Assembly (NCBI RefSeq): GCF_029991245.1
Contig: NZ_JAIVFO010000007.1
Span: 1 to 64,000, forward strand
DNA length: 64,000 nt
Source: Xanthobacter autotrophicus
Lineage (GTDB): Bacteria; Pseudomonadota; Alphaproteobacteria; Rhizobiales; Xanthobacteraceae
Reading direction: 5' to 3'
The position numbers and the translations under genes are program-made. Shown in pieces: positions 51,841 to 61,244 of this stretch; within the stretch, counting starts at the first letter, position 1, and every line of letters starts with the position of its first letter. The notes under the pieces are model-generated. The model was not told where the DNA came from and searched no databases. It saw nothing but the letters and a program-made list of their open reading frames with translations.

Positions 51841-52935
51841 CTAGGTATAGTTGAATTCGCCGCGCTCATGGATGGTGTTGGCGCGTCCCACCAGCAAATT
51901 GTCGACGATGCCGATCCGCGCCGGGGCCTTGTCCTTGTAGGGCAGCGAATGCAGCACGTAGCGCATGGCGTTGAGGCGCGCGCGCTTCTTGTCATCGGAC
52001 TTGATGACCGTCCAGGGCGAATCCGCCGTGTCGGTGTGAAAGAACATGGCTTCCTTGGCGCGGGTGTAGTCCTCCCATTTGTCGAGGGAGGCCAGATCCA
52101 CCGGGGAGAGCTTCCACTGCTTGAGCGGGTGAACCTTGCGTTCCTTGAAGCGGCGCCTCTGTTCATCGCGGCTCACGGAGAACCAGAACTTGATCAGGTG
52201 AATGCCGCTGCGCACCAGGTTGCGCTCGAAATCCGGCGCCTGGCGCAGGAATTCACGGTATTCATCGTCCGAGCAGAAGCCCATGACACGCTCGACACCC
52301 GCGCGATTGTACCAGCTGCGGTCAAACAGCACGATCTCGCCTCGCGTGGGCAGGTGCTCCACATAGCGCTGGAAATACCATTGACCGCGCTCGACATCGC
52401 TCGGCTTCTCCAGGGCGACCACCCGCGCGCCGCGGGGATTGAGATGCTCCATGAAGCGCTTGATCGCCCCGCCCTTGCCGGCGGCATCGCGCCCCTCGAA
52501 CAGGATGATGACGCGCTGCTGGGCGTCCTTCACCCAGGACTGGAGCTTCAAAAGCTCGGTCTGGAGAATGAATTTGTCGCGTTCGTAGTCGCTCCGCAGC
52601 ATCTTGTACTTGAACGGGTAGCCGCCCAGGCGCCAGTCATCGGCCAGTTCGTCGCTGGTCACCCGGGTGTGCCCGGCGGGCTTCGGCAATCCCAGCGATT
52701 TGCGCAGGCGCAGGGCGTCGTCGGGTGCTGCACCGGCAATAATGGCCTCGATCCCGGCGTTCAGTCCGCCGCCTTCGGGGCTCGCGCTGGCGATGGCCGC
52801 CACGGCCGACAATTCCGCTTCCTGTGCTGCTTCGCGTCGTTCGTCGGCGAGGCTCGATTCAACGGCGGGGGGGATCAGCGCAGACGCGCCTTCGTCGTCG
52901 ATGGCCTTGAGGGTGAGTTCATCGTTGATTGCCAT
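51841..52935 (-). CDS. ppk2: Polyphosphate kinase 2
   Basis: 364 residues from the ATG at 52935 (GGGGGAGAG before it). Transfers phosphate between polyphosphate and nucleotides. The PPK2 core shows Walker A FEGRDAAGKGG (about 175), lid-type residues in GQWYFQRYVEHLP, and Walker B IVLFDRSWYNR. The N-terminal 110 residues are an acidic/Ala-rich extension. A single-domain class I PPK2 that most likely favours ADP or GDP; substrate preference cannot be read. Confidence 0.93.
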   Translation of the reverse strand: MAINDELTLKAIDDEGASALIPPAVESSLADERREAAQEAELSAVAAIASASPEGGGLNAGIEAIIAGAAPDDALRLRKSLGLPKPAGHTRVTSDELADDWRLGGYPFKYKMLRSDYERDKFILQTELLKLQSWVKDAQQRVIILFEGRDAAGKGGAIKRFMEHLNPRGARVVALEKPSDVERGQWYFQRYVEHLPTRGEIVLFDRSWYNRAGVERVMGFCSDDEYREFLRQAPDFERNLVRSGIHLIKFWFSVSRDEQRRRFKERKVHPLKQWKLSPVDLASLDKWEDYTRAKEAMFFHTDTADSPWTVIKSDDKKRARLNAMRYVLHSLPYKDKAPARIGIVDNLLVGRANTIHERGEFNYT

Positions 52936-53157
52936 GCCTTTTCTCTCCCCCAAGGTCGTGCTGCAACGGCGTGTCAGGCCTTTGCGCCGGAAACGGATGC
53001 CTTTTTTCAATTCTGTAGCTTAGCCGGCTGATGAGCCTTGACCGAAATCAACGGCCAAATAGCGATTCCGGTCACCACGCGGGCCGGTTCCGGCCCTCGA
53101 TTGATCCGGCACGGTGTCGGGAAGCATTCATGGCGGCATTCTTGCTTGGCGCGCGCC

Positions 53158-53802
53158 ATGGCACTGAAATTCTACATGACGCCGGGTTCGTGTTCGACCG
53201 GCATCCACATCCTGCTCGAAACGCTGGAACTGCCGTTCGAGGTCTGGGTCGTCAACATCCCGGCGGGGGATCACCTGCGGCCAGAATATCTGAAGATCAA
53301 TCCCAGGGGCACGATCCCCACGCTGGTGCTCGACGATGGCAGCGCGCTGACCGATTTCAAGTCCATCGCGCTATGGCTGGCGCAAACCTACCCGCGCGCC
53401 AAGCTTCTGCCTGATGATCCCGCGCTGGCGGCGCAGGCCGTCGATCTGCTGGAATTCGCGCTGATCCAGCTGCATGGCGAAGGCTTCACGCGCATCTTCA
53501 CGTCCGAACGCTACATTTCGTCGGGCGGAGCGAAGCCCGGACAGCAGCTGAAGGACGACGTGACCTCCCACGGCCGGGAGATCGTCGAGCAGGCGTTCGG
53601 CATTTTGGACAAGCGCCTGCCGGACGAGGGCTATGCCGTTGGCCCAAACTTCTCCATTGCCGATGCGGCATTGTTCTACAACGAGTTCTGGGCGGAGAAG
53701 ACCGGCATTCCGCTGCCGCCGCGCGTTTCCGCCCACTACCAGCGGGTGCGGGCGCGGCCGGTGGTGAGGCAGGTGCTGGCGGAGGAAGGCTACCGCACCT
53801 GA
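53158..53802 (+). CDS. Glutathione S-transferase, beta-like
   Basis: 214 residues from the ATG at 53158. Thioredoxin-like N domain (about 1-80) with the catalytic-Cys region MTPGSCSTGIHI and the glutathione-binding NPRGTIPTL...DGSALTDF; helical C domain follows with the N-capping FSIADAALF. The Cys suggests a beta-class enzyme of detoxification or redox balance. It is convergent with the deaminase-like gene, 10 bp apart. Confidence 0.9.
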   Translation: MALKFYMTPGSCSTGIHILLETLELPFEVWVVNIPAGDHLRPEYLKINPRGTIPTLVLDDGSALTDFKSIALWLAQTYPRAKLLPDDPALAAQAVDLLEFALIQLHGEGFTRIFTSERYISSGGAKPGQQLKDDVTSHGREIVEQAFGILDKRLPDEGYAVGPNFSIADAALFYNEFWAEKTGIPLPPRVSAHYQRVRARPVVRQVLAEEGYRT

Positions 53803-53812
53803 TCTGTGGGCG

Positions 53813-55369
53813 TCAGCGCGGCAGGGGAAAGGGCAGGGGGATCAGGCCCCGCAGCACCGCCGCGAACTGCGCCAAAGCCGGCTGCTCCTCCCTCACGCCC
53901 TGTTCGAAATCGGCGAACGCCCGGTCGAGGCGGGCGCGCTCGCGGTCCTTCTCCGCTTCGGTGAGGAAGGAATGGGCGAGGGCGGTGTGGGCGATGGCCT
54001 TCAACCGGGCGTAGTCCAGCCCGTGGTCGCGCGCGGCGCGGAAATACTCGTTGGTGAGGTCGATGCGCGACACGCCCGCGTCGTCGGTGGCGAGCGTCAC
54101 CGGCACGCCGGCGTTGAGGTAGGTGACGATGGGGTGTTCCTTGCCGCGCACGCCGAGAATCACGTCGCTGGAGGTGAGGGCGATCTCGATGGTGACGCCG
54201 CGCCGGCGCATCTGCGCCAGCAGGCCGTCCATGTCGCGCTCGAAGCCCACCGCCGTGCCGTGGCCGATGCGGCGGGCGCCGGCGACCTCCACCGCTTCCC
54301 GGATGTGGAAGTCGAGGTCGGCCGGCGGCACCAGCCCCAGCCACAGCTCGCCGGCATGGAGCGCCACCGGCACGTCCGCGCCGGCCAGGAAGCCGATCCA
54401 TTTCATGTGGGTGCGATAATCGCGCAGGGACACCCGATAGTCTTCCGGCCCCACATAATTCAGGCCCACCACCATGCCGGGCGCTGCCCGCACAAGGCCC
54501 GCCGCCAGCGCCGTCTGGGCGAAGACCGCCGCCGGCGCGCTGTTGCGGTTCACCTGCGCGATGAAGCGGAAGGTGACACCGCAGCCGGGACGGGTGGCAT
54601 CGCCCGCGCAGGCGCGCAGGGCCTCGATGTGCGCGACGATGGCGGCCACCTGCCGCGCCTTGGCGGCCACCGCTGCGTCAAGGCCGCTGCGCTGGAGCGC
54701 CGCCAGCATGGCCGCGGGCTCCCCCGCCTCGCCGATGGCCTGGGTCATGCGCTCGCGGTCGGCGCCCTCGAAGAAGGTGACCATGAACTCCACATACTGG
54801 ACCTTCGAGGCGTCGTACTGCTTCAGCTGGTCCACCACCATCTCCGCCATGCGGCGGGCGGTCTGGTCCCAGTCCGACCCGCCGGTGGCGGCGTTGAACT
54901 TGCTGAAGGTGGCGAAGAACTGGTCATGGCCCGAAGGCACCGCCAGGGTCGGCAGGAACCAGCGGGTGGAGAGCGCATTGAGGATGAGATCGTAGGTGGT
55001 CTGCCCCTGCGGGCCGGACACGGCATCCGCCAGCGGGACCACGGCCGGGTCCGGCCCGCACGGCTGGTCCGGCGCGGCGGCGTCCGGGCGGGGCAGGAGG
55101 GTCATGTCGGCGCGGCGGAAGCACAGGCGGTCGCTCACCCCCCAGGCCAGAAACCGCTCGGCATAGACTGCGCCCGACAGATGGGTGTGCAGGTCGCCGC
55201 CCTTGGGCATGCGGTGGAGGAAGGCGCGCATGCGCGGATGGTCGGCGCGCAGGGTTTCGAAATGGGCGGCCGTGACGGTCTCCGGCAGATCGCGGGTGAC
55301 CACGAAGAGCCGTGCCAGCAGCACCGCGGCCAAGGCGAAGAGGACGACGATCCAGATGCGGCGACGCAA
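53813..55369 (-). CDS. Membrane-anchored adenosine deaminase-like hydrolase
   Basis: 518 residues. One N-terminal helix (about 5-22, IWIVVLFALAAVLLARLFVV) acts as signal anchor, so the enzyme is periplasmic. The metal-dependent deaminase fold is recognised from GGDLHTHLSG near 58, HAGELWLGL near 340, GHGTAVG and LATDDAGV near 430. Layout and size fit the secreted adenosine deaminase/growth-factor-like group. Substrate not proven; it could be another purine or a modified nucleoside. Confidence 0.85.
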   Translation of the reverse strand: MRRRIWIVVLFALAAVLLARLFVVTRDLPETVTAAHFETLRADHPRMRAFLHRMPKGGDLHTHLSGAVYAERFLAWGVSDRLCFRRADMTLLPRPDAAAPDQPCGPDPAVVPLADAVSGPQGQTTYDLILNALSTRWFLPTLAVPSGHDQFFATFSKFNAATGGSDWDQTARRMAEMVVDQLKQYDASKVQYVEFMVTFFEGADRERMTQAIGEAGEPAAMLAALQRSGLDAAVAAKARQVAAIVAHIEALRACAGDATRPGCGVTFRFIAQVNRNSAPAAVFAQTALAAGLVRAAPGMVVGLNYVGPEDYRVSLRDYRTHMKWIGFLAGADVPVALHAGELWLGLVPPADLDFHIREAVEVAGARRIGHGTAVGFERDMDGLLAQMRRRGVTIEIALTSSDVILGVRGKEHPIVTYLNAGVPVTLATDDAGVSRIDLTNEYFRAARDHGLDYARLKAIAHTALAHSFLTEAEKDRERARLDRAFADFEQGVREEQPALAQFAAVLRGLIPLPFPLPR

Positions 55370-55536
55370 GCAAGCCCCCCTCGGCCAGACCCTCCCGGCG
55401 AAGGATCTGCCGCAAGCCTAGCTCAAGCTCGAACCATCTGGAAATCCCGGCGAGCGGTGTTGCCGGAGATCGCGAACCGGCTCAGGAGGCGGAGACGTAC
55501 ATGACTTGGGGAGACGTGCCCGTCTCCGCCGCGCCG

Positions 55537-56397
55537 TCAGCCGACCGCGATCTCCTTGCCGCTGGCGCCCCACTCGGTCCACGAGCCGTCATAAAGGGCG
55601 AGCGGCGTCTTGCCGATCAGCTCCAGCGCCACCCACAGGATGGCCGCCGACACGCCCGAGCCGCACGAGGTGATGACCGGGCGCGACAGATCGAGCCCCG
55701 TGGCCTCCACCACCGTGCGGATCTCGTCCGGCGATACCAGGCGTCCGTCCTTCACCAGGCGGCCGTGGGGCAAGTTGAAGCTGCCGGGCATGTGGCCGGA
55801 GGGCAGGCCCTCCCGAGGTTCAGGGGCTTCGCCGCGGAAGCGGGTGTCCTGCCGGGCGTCGAGCACCTGGGCGCTGCCGCTCTTCAGGGCCGCGTCCACC
55901 CGCTCCATGTCGGCGACGAGGGAATGGTCGAAGTGTGGGCTGAAGACGGCCGGCAGCCGGCGCACCGCCCCGTCGTCCACCGGGCGCTCCTCGGCCAGCC
56001 ATTTGGGCAGGCCGCCGTCGAGGATCTTCACGTCATGCGCGCCGAAGGCCCGGAAGGTCCACCACACGCGGGGCGCCGAGAACAGGCCCACCGAATCATA
56101 GACCACGATGCGCAGCCCGTCGCCGATGCCCAGCCCCCCCACCGCCACGGCGAAGGCGTGGGCATCGGGCAGCATGTGGGGCAGGGGGGTGGAGTGGTCG
56201 GCGATGGCGTCGATGTCGAAATGCACCGCGCCGGGAATGTGCCGTTCCAGATGTTCCTTGGCCCCGCTGCGGCCGGAATTGGGCATGTGCCATGAGGCGT
56301 CCACCACCACCAGGTCCGGCGCATCGAGATTGGCGGCAAGCCATTGGGTGGAAACAAAGGGGCTCGCGGGCGTGTCGATGGCCGGGCTGTCGGTCAT
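55537..56397 (-). CDS. sseA: 3-mercaptopyruvate sulfurtransferase
   Basis: 286 residues from the ATG at 56397. Two rhodanese domains; the second carries the active-site loop CGSGVSA (about residue 235), as in mercaptopyruvate sulfurtransferases; the first has Asp in place of Cys. It is 68 bp downstream of the cysteine synthase on the same strand, which suggests joint roles in cysteine and sulfane sulfur turnover. Confidence 0.92.
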   Translation of the reverse strand: MTDSPAIDTPASPFVSTQWLAANLDAPDLVVVDASWHMPNSGRSGAKEHLERHIPGAVHFDIDAIADHSTPLPHMLPDAHAFAVAVGGLGIGDGLRIVVYDSVGLFSAPRVWWTFRAFGAHDVKILDGGLPKWLAEERPVDDGAVRRLPAVFSPHFDHSLVADMERVDAALKSGSAQVLDARQDTRFRGEAPEPREGLPSGHMPGSFNLPHGRLVKDGRLVSPDEIRTVVEATGLDLSRPVITSCGSGVSAAILWVALELIGKTPLALYDGSWTEWGASGKEIAVG

Positions 56398-56465
56398 GGT
56401 CGTGTCTCTCGCATGCTTTTGGGCCGGGGCTGCGGCGCCCCGGCCGTTTAGCGGAACGCGCCGGC

Positions 56466-57494
56466 TCAGACCAGCACGTTCGGCACCTCGCTCTTGCGCT
56501 CCAGCCATTCCGGCACCGGCAGGTTCTTGGAGCGCAGGAACTCGGGGTTGAACAGCTTGGACTGGTAGCGGGTGCCGTAGTCGCACAGGATGGTCACGAT
56601 GGTGTGGCCCGGCCCCATCTCCTTCGCGAGGCGGATGGCCCCGGCCACGTTCACCCCCGAGGAGCCGCCGAGGCACAGGCCCTCGTGCTGCAGCAGGTCG
56701 AACACCACGGGCAGGGCTTCCTCGTCCGGGATCTGAAAGGCGGTGTCAATGGGCGCGTCCACGAGGTTGGCGGTGATGCGCCCCTGGCCGATGCCCTCGG
56801 TGATGGAGGAGCCCTCCGCCTTCAGTTCGCCCGTCGTGTAATAGGAATAGAGCGCCGCCCCCATGGGATCGGCGAGGCCGATGCGGACGGCCGGGTTGCG
56901 CGCCTTCAGCGCCATGGCGATGCCGGCCAGCGTGCCGCCCGTGCCCACCGCGCAGATGAAGCCGTCCACCTTGCCGCCGGTCTGCTCCCAGATCTCGGGG
57001 CCGGTGGTCTCCAGATGGGCCTGGCGGTTGGCCACGTTGTCGAACTGGTTGGCCCAGATGGCGCCGTTGGGCTCGGTCTTGGCCAGCGCCTCGGCGAGGC
57101 GGCCGGAGACCTTCACGTAATTGTTGGGATTGGCATAGGCCACCGCGGGCACCTCCACCAAAGTGGCGCCGGCGAGCTTCAGCATGTCCTTCTTTTCCTG
57201 GGACTGGGTCTCGGGAATGACGATGACGGTGCGGAAGCCGAGCGGGGCGGCCACCAGCGCGAGGCCGATGCCGGTATTGCCGGCGGTGCCTTCCACGATG
57301 ACGCCGCCGGGTTTGAGCGCCCCGCGCGCCACCGCGTCCTTGATGATGCCCAGCGCCGCGCGGTCCTTCACCGACTGGCCGGGATTGAGGAACTCGGCCT
57401 TGCCGAGAATCTCGCAGCCGGTCTCTTCGGAAGCGCGCTTCAGACGGATGAGGGGAGTGTTGCCGATGGAGTCCACAAGGCCGTTACGGATCAT
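56466..57494 (-). CDS. cysK: Cysteine synthase A-type
   Basis: 342 residues. PLP enzyme that makes cysteine from O-acetylserine and sulfide. PLP-lysine in PGQSVKDRAA (about 44), phosphate loop GTGGTLAGIA (about 186) and substrate loop EGTAGNTGIGLA (about 70) are visible. A slightly longer C terminus than classic CysK fits a subgroup common in alphaproteobacteria. First gene of the pair with sseA. Confidence 0.93.
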   Translation of the reverse strand: MIRNGLVDSIGNTPLIRLKRASEETGCEILGKAEFLNPGQSVKDRAALGIIKDAVARGALKPGGVIVEGTAGNTGIGLALVAAPLGFRTVIVIPETQSQEKKDMLKLAGATLVEVPAVAYANPNNYVKVSGRLAEALAKTEPNGAIWANQFDNVANRQAHLETTGPEIWEQTGGKVDGFICAVGTGGTLAGIAMALKARNPAVRIGLADPMGAALYSYYTTGELKAEGSSITEGIGQGRITANLVDAPIDTAFQIPDEEALPVVFDLLQHEGLCLGGSSGVNVAGAIRLAKEMGPGHTIVTILCDYGTRYQSKLFNPEFLRSKNLPVPEWLERKSEVPNVLV

Positions 57495-57570
57495 GTGCGG
57501 AGCAAAGCCTTCAATGAATGTGGTGGCAGGTTACTCAACGTGCCCCGCCGTATCAACATGACAAGTCCCA

Positions 57571-59118
57571 TCATTTCCGTGTGGATTCGAAGGCGCGCAG
57601 CGCCCGCTCCCGCGCGGCGCCATGGTCCACCAGGGGGCGCGGATAGGTGTGGCCGAGGCGGATGCCGGCATGGGCCAGCGTCTCCGCGTCCGCCGTCCAC
57701 GGCTTGTGGATGAGGGCCGCCGGCAGCTTCCTCAGCTCCGGCACATAGGTGCGCACATAGGCGCCGTCGGGGTCGAATTTCTCGCCCTGGGTCACCGGAT
57801 TGAAGATGCGGAAATAGGGTGCGGCATCCAGGCCGGAGCCTGCCACCCACTGCCAGGACGCGGCGTTGTTGGCGCCGTCCGCATCCACCAGCGTGTCCCA
57901 GAACCAGTCCTCGCCCGAGCGCCAGTCGAGCAGCAGATGCTTGGTGAGGAAGGAGGCCACCACCATGCGCACCCGGTTGTGCATCCATCCGGTCTGCCAG
58001 AGCTGGCGCAGGCCGGCGTCCACCAGCGGATAGCCGGTCAGGCCCTTGTGCCAGGCCTTCAGCTCGCCGGGGCATTCGCGCCAGGGGAAGGCGTCGAAAC
58101 TGCTTTGGATGTTGCGCCGGGCCAGATCGGGCATCTCGGCGAGGAGGTGGTAGGAGAATTCCCGCCAGTAAAGCTCGGCCTCGAACTTGTCGGCGTCGGC
58201 CAGCGGCACCGCGCCTGCGTCGGCCGCGTGGCGGACGGCGGTCAGGATCTGGCGCGGCGAGAGTTCGCCGAAGCGCAGGTGGGGCGACAGGCGGGAGACG
58301 TGGTCCTGGTCCGGCCGGTCGCGGCCCTCCGCGTAGCCGGTCAGCCCCCCGTCGATGAAGTCGGCGAGGCGCGCCTGCGCCGCCGCCTCGCCGGCGGTCC
58401 ATGCGGTGCGCAGGCCGCCGGCCCAGTCGGGATGCGTGGGCTCAAGGCCGAAGCTCTCCAGCGTCTCGCCCTGCGGGGGATGGGCGACGCCTTCCAGGTG
58501 CCTGGGCGCGGGCAGGGGGGTGTCGAGCCGCCGGGCCTTGAGAGCCGCGCGGAGGAAGGACGAGAAGGTCCGCGGCATGCCGCCGGATGCCCCTTCGACG
58601 CTGCCGGGCGGGTGCAGCAGATGGGCGCAGAAGCTGAGCACGCGCCGGTCTTCGGACAGGAGCCGGGCGGCCACCGCGTGGTCCACCCTGGTTTCCGCCG
58701 CGCCGGCACGGTCGTTGAAGGCCACGGTGGCGGCGCCGAGCAGGGCCGCCACCTCCGGCACCACGCGGTTGGCCGGACCCCGGCGCAGGATGAGGGGGAC
58801 GCCCCGGTCCTTGAGGTCGGTCGCCAGCGCCCGCAGCGACTGGGCGAGCCACCATCGGGCCGCCCCGCCCAGCGGGCGCACGCCGGGGCTGTCCTCGTCG
58901 AGAACATAGAGCGCGGCCAGCGGCACGCGCGCTTCGGCCAGCGCGGCGAGCGCCGGATTGTCGGAAAGGCGCAGGTCGTCGCGGAGCCACAGCAGGGACG
59001 GGGTGGCGGGCAACGGGGAGGCAGGCGTGTCGGAGGCAGGCGACTCGGAGGTTGGCGACTCGGAGGCAGGCAACGGGGACGCAGGCGACCGGGCGGTTTG
59101 CAGCCGGGCGTTCTTCAT
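57571..59118 (-). CDS. phrB: Deoxyribodipyrimidine photolyase
   Basis: 515 residues from the ATG at 59118. Light-dependent repair of cyclobutane pyrimidine dimers in DNA. The photolyase alpha/beta domain starts at LLWLRDDLRLSDNPAL (about 42), and the FAD-binding half shows PQGE and WDTLVDADGANNAASWQW near 410. The first 40 residues are a Pro/Ser/Ala low-complexity leader encoded by a short tandem repeat (59010-59095), not part of the fold. Confidence 0.92.
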   Translation of the reverse strand: MKNARLQTARSPASPLPASESPTSESPASDTPASPLPATPSLLWLRDDLRLSDNPALAALAEARVPLAALYVLDEDSPGVRPLGGAARWWLAQSLRALATDLKDRGVPLILRRGPANRVVPEVAALLGAATVAFNDRAGAAETRVDHAVAARLLSEDRRVLSFCAHLLHPPGSVEGASGGMPRTFSSFLRAALKARRLDTPLPAPRHLEGVAHPPQGETLESFGLEPTHPDWAGGLRTAWTAGEAAAQARLADFIDGGLTGYAEGRDRPDQDHVSRLSPHLRFGELSPRQILTAVRHAADAGAVPLADADKFEAELYWREFSYHLLAEMPDLARRNIQSSFDAFPWRECPGELKAWHKGLTGYPLVDAGLRQLWQTGWMHNRVRMVVASFLTKHLLLDWRSGEDWFWDTLVDADGANNAASWQWVAGSGLDAAPYFRIFNPVTQGEKFDPDGAYVRTYVPELRKLPAALIHKPWTADAETLAHAGIRLGHTYPRPLVDHGAARERALRAFESTRK

Positions 59119-59229
59119 GGCGCTCCTCCTAAGCCCGTGGGGCGCAAGAGGTTCACTCCCAATCGGCCGGGGATGCAAGGGGGTGAGCCCCCCTCTACCG
59201 ATCAACGGGGGGCGTTGAGCCCCCTTGCA

Positions 59230-60585
59230 TCAATGGTGGATGTCGATGTCGCGGGTTTCCTTGCCGAGAATCAGCGCCACCAGGGTGAACAGCGCCATCA
59301 CGGCGAGGTAGACGCCGACCCAGAACGGGCTGCCGCCGCCGTAGCTCCATAGGGCCACCGCGATGAACGGGGCCACCGCCGCGCCGAGGATGGACGACAC
59401 GTTGTAGGCCATGCCCGAGCCGGTATAGCGCACGTTCGCCGGGAACAGCTCCGGCAGGAGCGCGCCCATGGGGCCGAAGGTGAGGCCCATCAGCGTGAAG
59501 CCGATGATGAGCCACGCCATCACCCCCACCGGGCCGGCGGAAAGCAGGGGCACCCATGCGAGGCCGAACAGGGCGATGGCCGAAGTGATCCAGATGAGGG
59601 TGCGCCGGCGTCCCCAGCGATCGGCCCAGGGGCCGGACACCAGGGTGAAGATGCCGAAGAACACCACGCCGCCGATCATCATCAGCACGAAGGTGCGGTA
59701 GTCATAGCCAAGGCCCGGCAGGGCGGCCGTGGTGGCGGCGCGGCCGTAGCTCAGCGAGAAGGTGGTCATCAGGTAGAACAGCACGTAGGTGGCGAGCATG
59801 TAGAAGGTGCCGAGGATCATCTCGCGCCAGTAGCTCTTGAAGGCCGCCACCAGCGGCACCTTCTGGATGCCGCCGCGCTTCACCGTGTTCTCGAACGCCT
59901 TGCTCTCCACCAGGCTGAAGCGGACCCACAGGCCGACGATCACCATCACCGCCGAGAACAGGAACGGGATGCGCCAGCCCCAGGACAGGAAGGCGTCGGA
60001 CGGCCGCGACGGATCGGTCGAGGGCATCAGCGCCGCGATGATCAGGAACAGGCCGTTGGCGATGATGAAGCCAATGGGGGCGCCAAGCTGGGGAAAGGTG
60101 CCGTAGACCGCGCGCTTGCCGGGAGGGGCGTTCTCGGTGGCCACCAGCGCCGCGCCGCTCCATTCGCCGCCGAGCGCGAAGCCCTGGGCCAGGCGCAGCA
60201 CCACCAGCAGGGTCGGGGCCAGCCAGCCGGCGGTGGCATAGGTGGGCAGAAGGCCGATGAGGAAGGTGGCGATGCCCATGGTCAAAAGGGCGCCCACCAG
60301 AGTGATCTTGCGGCCCTTCTTGTCGCCGAGATGGCCGAAGAAGATGGCGCCCAAGGGCCGGGCCACCATGGCCGCGCCGAACACCGCGAACGAGGCGAGC
60401 AGCGCCGTGGTCGGGTCGCTCGCCGGGAAGAACAGGTGCGGGAACACCAGCACCGCCGCCGTCGCATAGACGTAGAAGTCGTAGAACTCGATGGTGGTGC
60501 CGACGAGGCTGGCCAGGATCACGCGGGAGCGCGGGTTGACGGCGCGGTGTTCGTCGGCGGACGCGACGACGGTGGTGGATGACAT
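59230..60585 (-). CDS. MFS transporter, metabolite:proton symporter type
   Basis: 451 residues from the ATG at 60585 (MSSTTVV). Twelve membrane helices; the family loop GHLGDKKGRK lies between helices 2 and 3, and the N terminus SLVGTTIEFYDFYVYATAAV is typical of the ProP/KgtP-like (metabolite:H+) subfamily. The substrate, probably an organic acid or betaine, cannot be read. An inverted repeat lies just upstream. Confidence 0.88.
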   Translation of the reverse strand: MSSTTVVASADEHRAVNPRSRVILASLVGTTIEFYDFYVYATAAVLVFPHLFFPASDPTTALLASFAVFGAAMVARPLGAIFFGHLGDKKGRKITLVGALLTMGIATFLIGLLPTYATAGWLAPTLLVVLRLAQGFALGGEWSGAALVATENAPPGKRAVYGTFPQLGAPIGFIIANGLFLIIAALMPSTDPSRPSDAFLSWGWRIPFLFSAVMVIVGLWVRFSLVESKAFENTVKRGGIQKVPLVAAFKSYWREMILGTFYMLATYVLFYLMTTFSLSYGRAATTAALPGLGYDYRTFVLMMIGGVVFFGIFTLVSGPWADRWGRRRTLIWITSAIALFGLAWVPLLSAGPVGVMAWLIIGFTLMGLTFGPMGALLPELFPANVRYTGSGMAYNVSSILGAAVAPFIAVALWSYGGGSPFWVGVYLAVMALFTLVALILGKETRDIDIHH

Positions 60586-60659
60586 GACCTGTTCCAACTG
60601 TCCCGGATCGCCTCGCTCCGTGCCCGGTCTCCACGGGCGCCACGGCGCCGGAGGGTGGG

Positions 60660-60736
60660 GCAATAATCTATCGCGATGCGGGGGAGGCGAAAGTGTCCCG
60701 CGTGCGAGAGGGCTGGGCCGCTTGATAGATTATTGC
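60660..60736. promoter_or_regulatory. Paired inverted sites upstream of the MFS gene
   Basis: GCAATAATCTATC (60660-60672) and its exact reverse complement GATAGATTATTGC (60724-60736) flank a 51-bp centre. Two AT-rich half-sites in GC-rich DNA about 75-150 bp before the MFS start look like a dimeric regulator's operators or a palindromic promoter region. No adjacent regulator gene is in the window. Confidence 0.6.
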
Positions 60737-61244
60737 GCACGGCTTTGTCACGCACGCCGGTACCGCATTCTGCATGGTGGGCATGTGCGATGCGCATGAC
60801 ACCGTCGCTGGTACGGGCTTTGGTTGCGCCCGGGCCGCCCCGCACCCCCCGCCCCCAGCCTGTGGATGACGGTGAAGATCGTGACATCGCGCTCCGCCCC
60901 GGCCGCGATGTCACGAAGACGCGAAAATCGAGCCGGGTAAAGGCCCGTTAGGGATTTGATAACCCGATGGGCGCCACCATATGTAGTATGGAGGTGGGTT
61001 TGAGGCCCCAGATCAAGGCAAAATCTGGTTTGACCCAGGGGCCAGACTCGCACTAGCGTTCGGGCTCTGAGCGATGGGCGTCCCACATGTATGGTCGTGG
61101 ATGCCAGCCGCGCACCCTGAACCCCTGTTCCGCGAACCGCCACGGCGCGGCGTCCTGCGCCGTGCCCGACGTGTCGTCTCGACTGCCACATTCATCATTT
61201 AGACTGGTCGGCCCGCACGGGGCCGAGCCGAAGGAGCACCGGTC
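60737..61244. promoter_or_regulatory. nrdJ upstream region with hairpin and NrdR-box-like site
   Basis: No convincing gene. GTGACATCGCG (60881-60891) and CGCGATGTCAC (60904-60914) form an 11-bp perfect stem. On the minus strand ACTACATATGGTG (about 60976-60988) resembles the NrdR repressor box of ribonucleotide reductase genes; a properly spaced second box was not found. AAGGAG at 61231-61236 is the nrdJ ribosome site. Confidence 0.4.

Noticed and set aside
60737-61244. Cobalamin riboswitch before nrdJ
   Set aside because: No B12-box-like core could be recognised, and such riboswitches usually repress B12-independent isozymes, not the B12-dependent enzyme.
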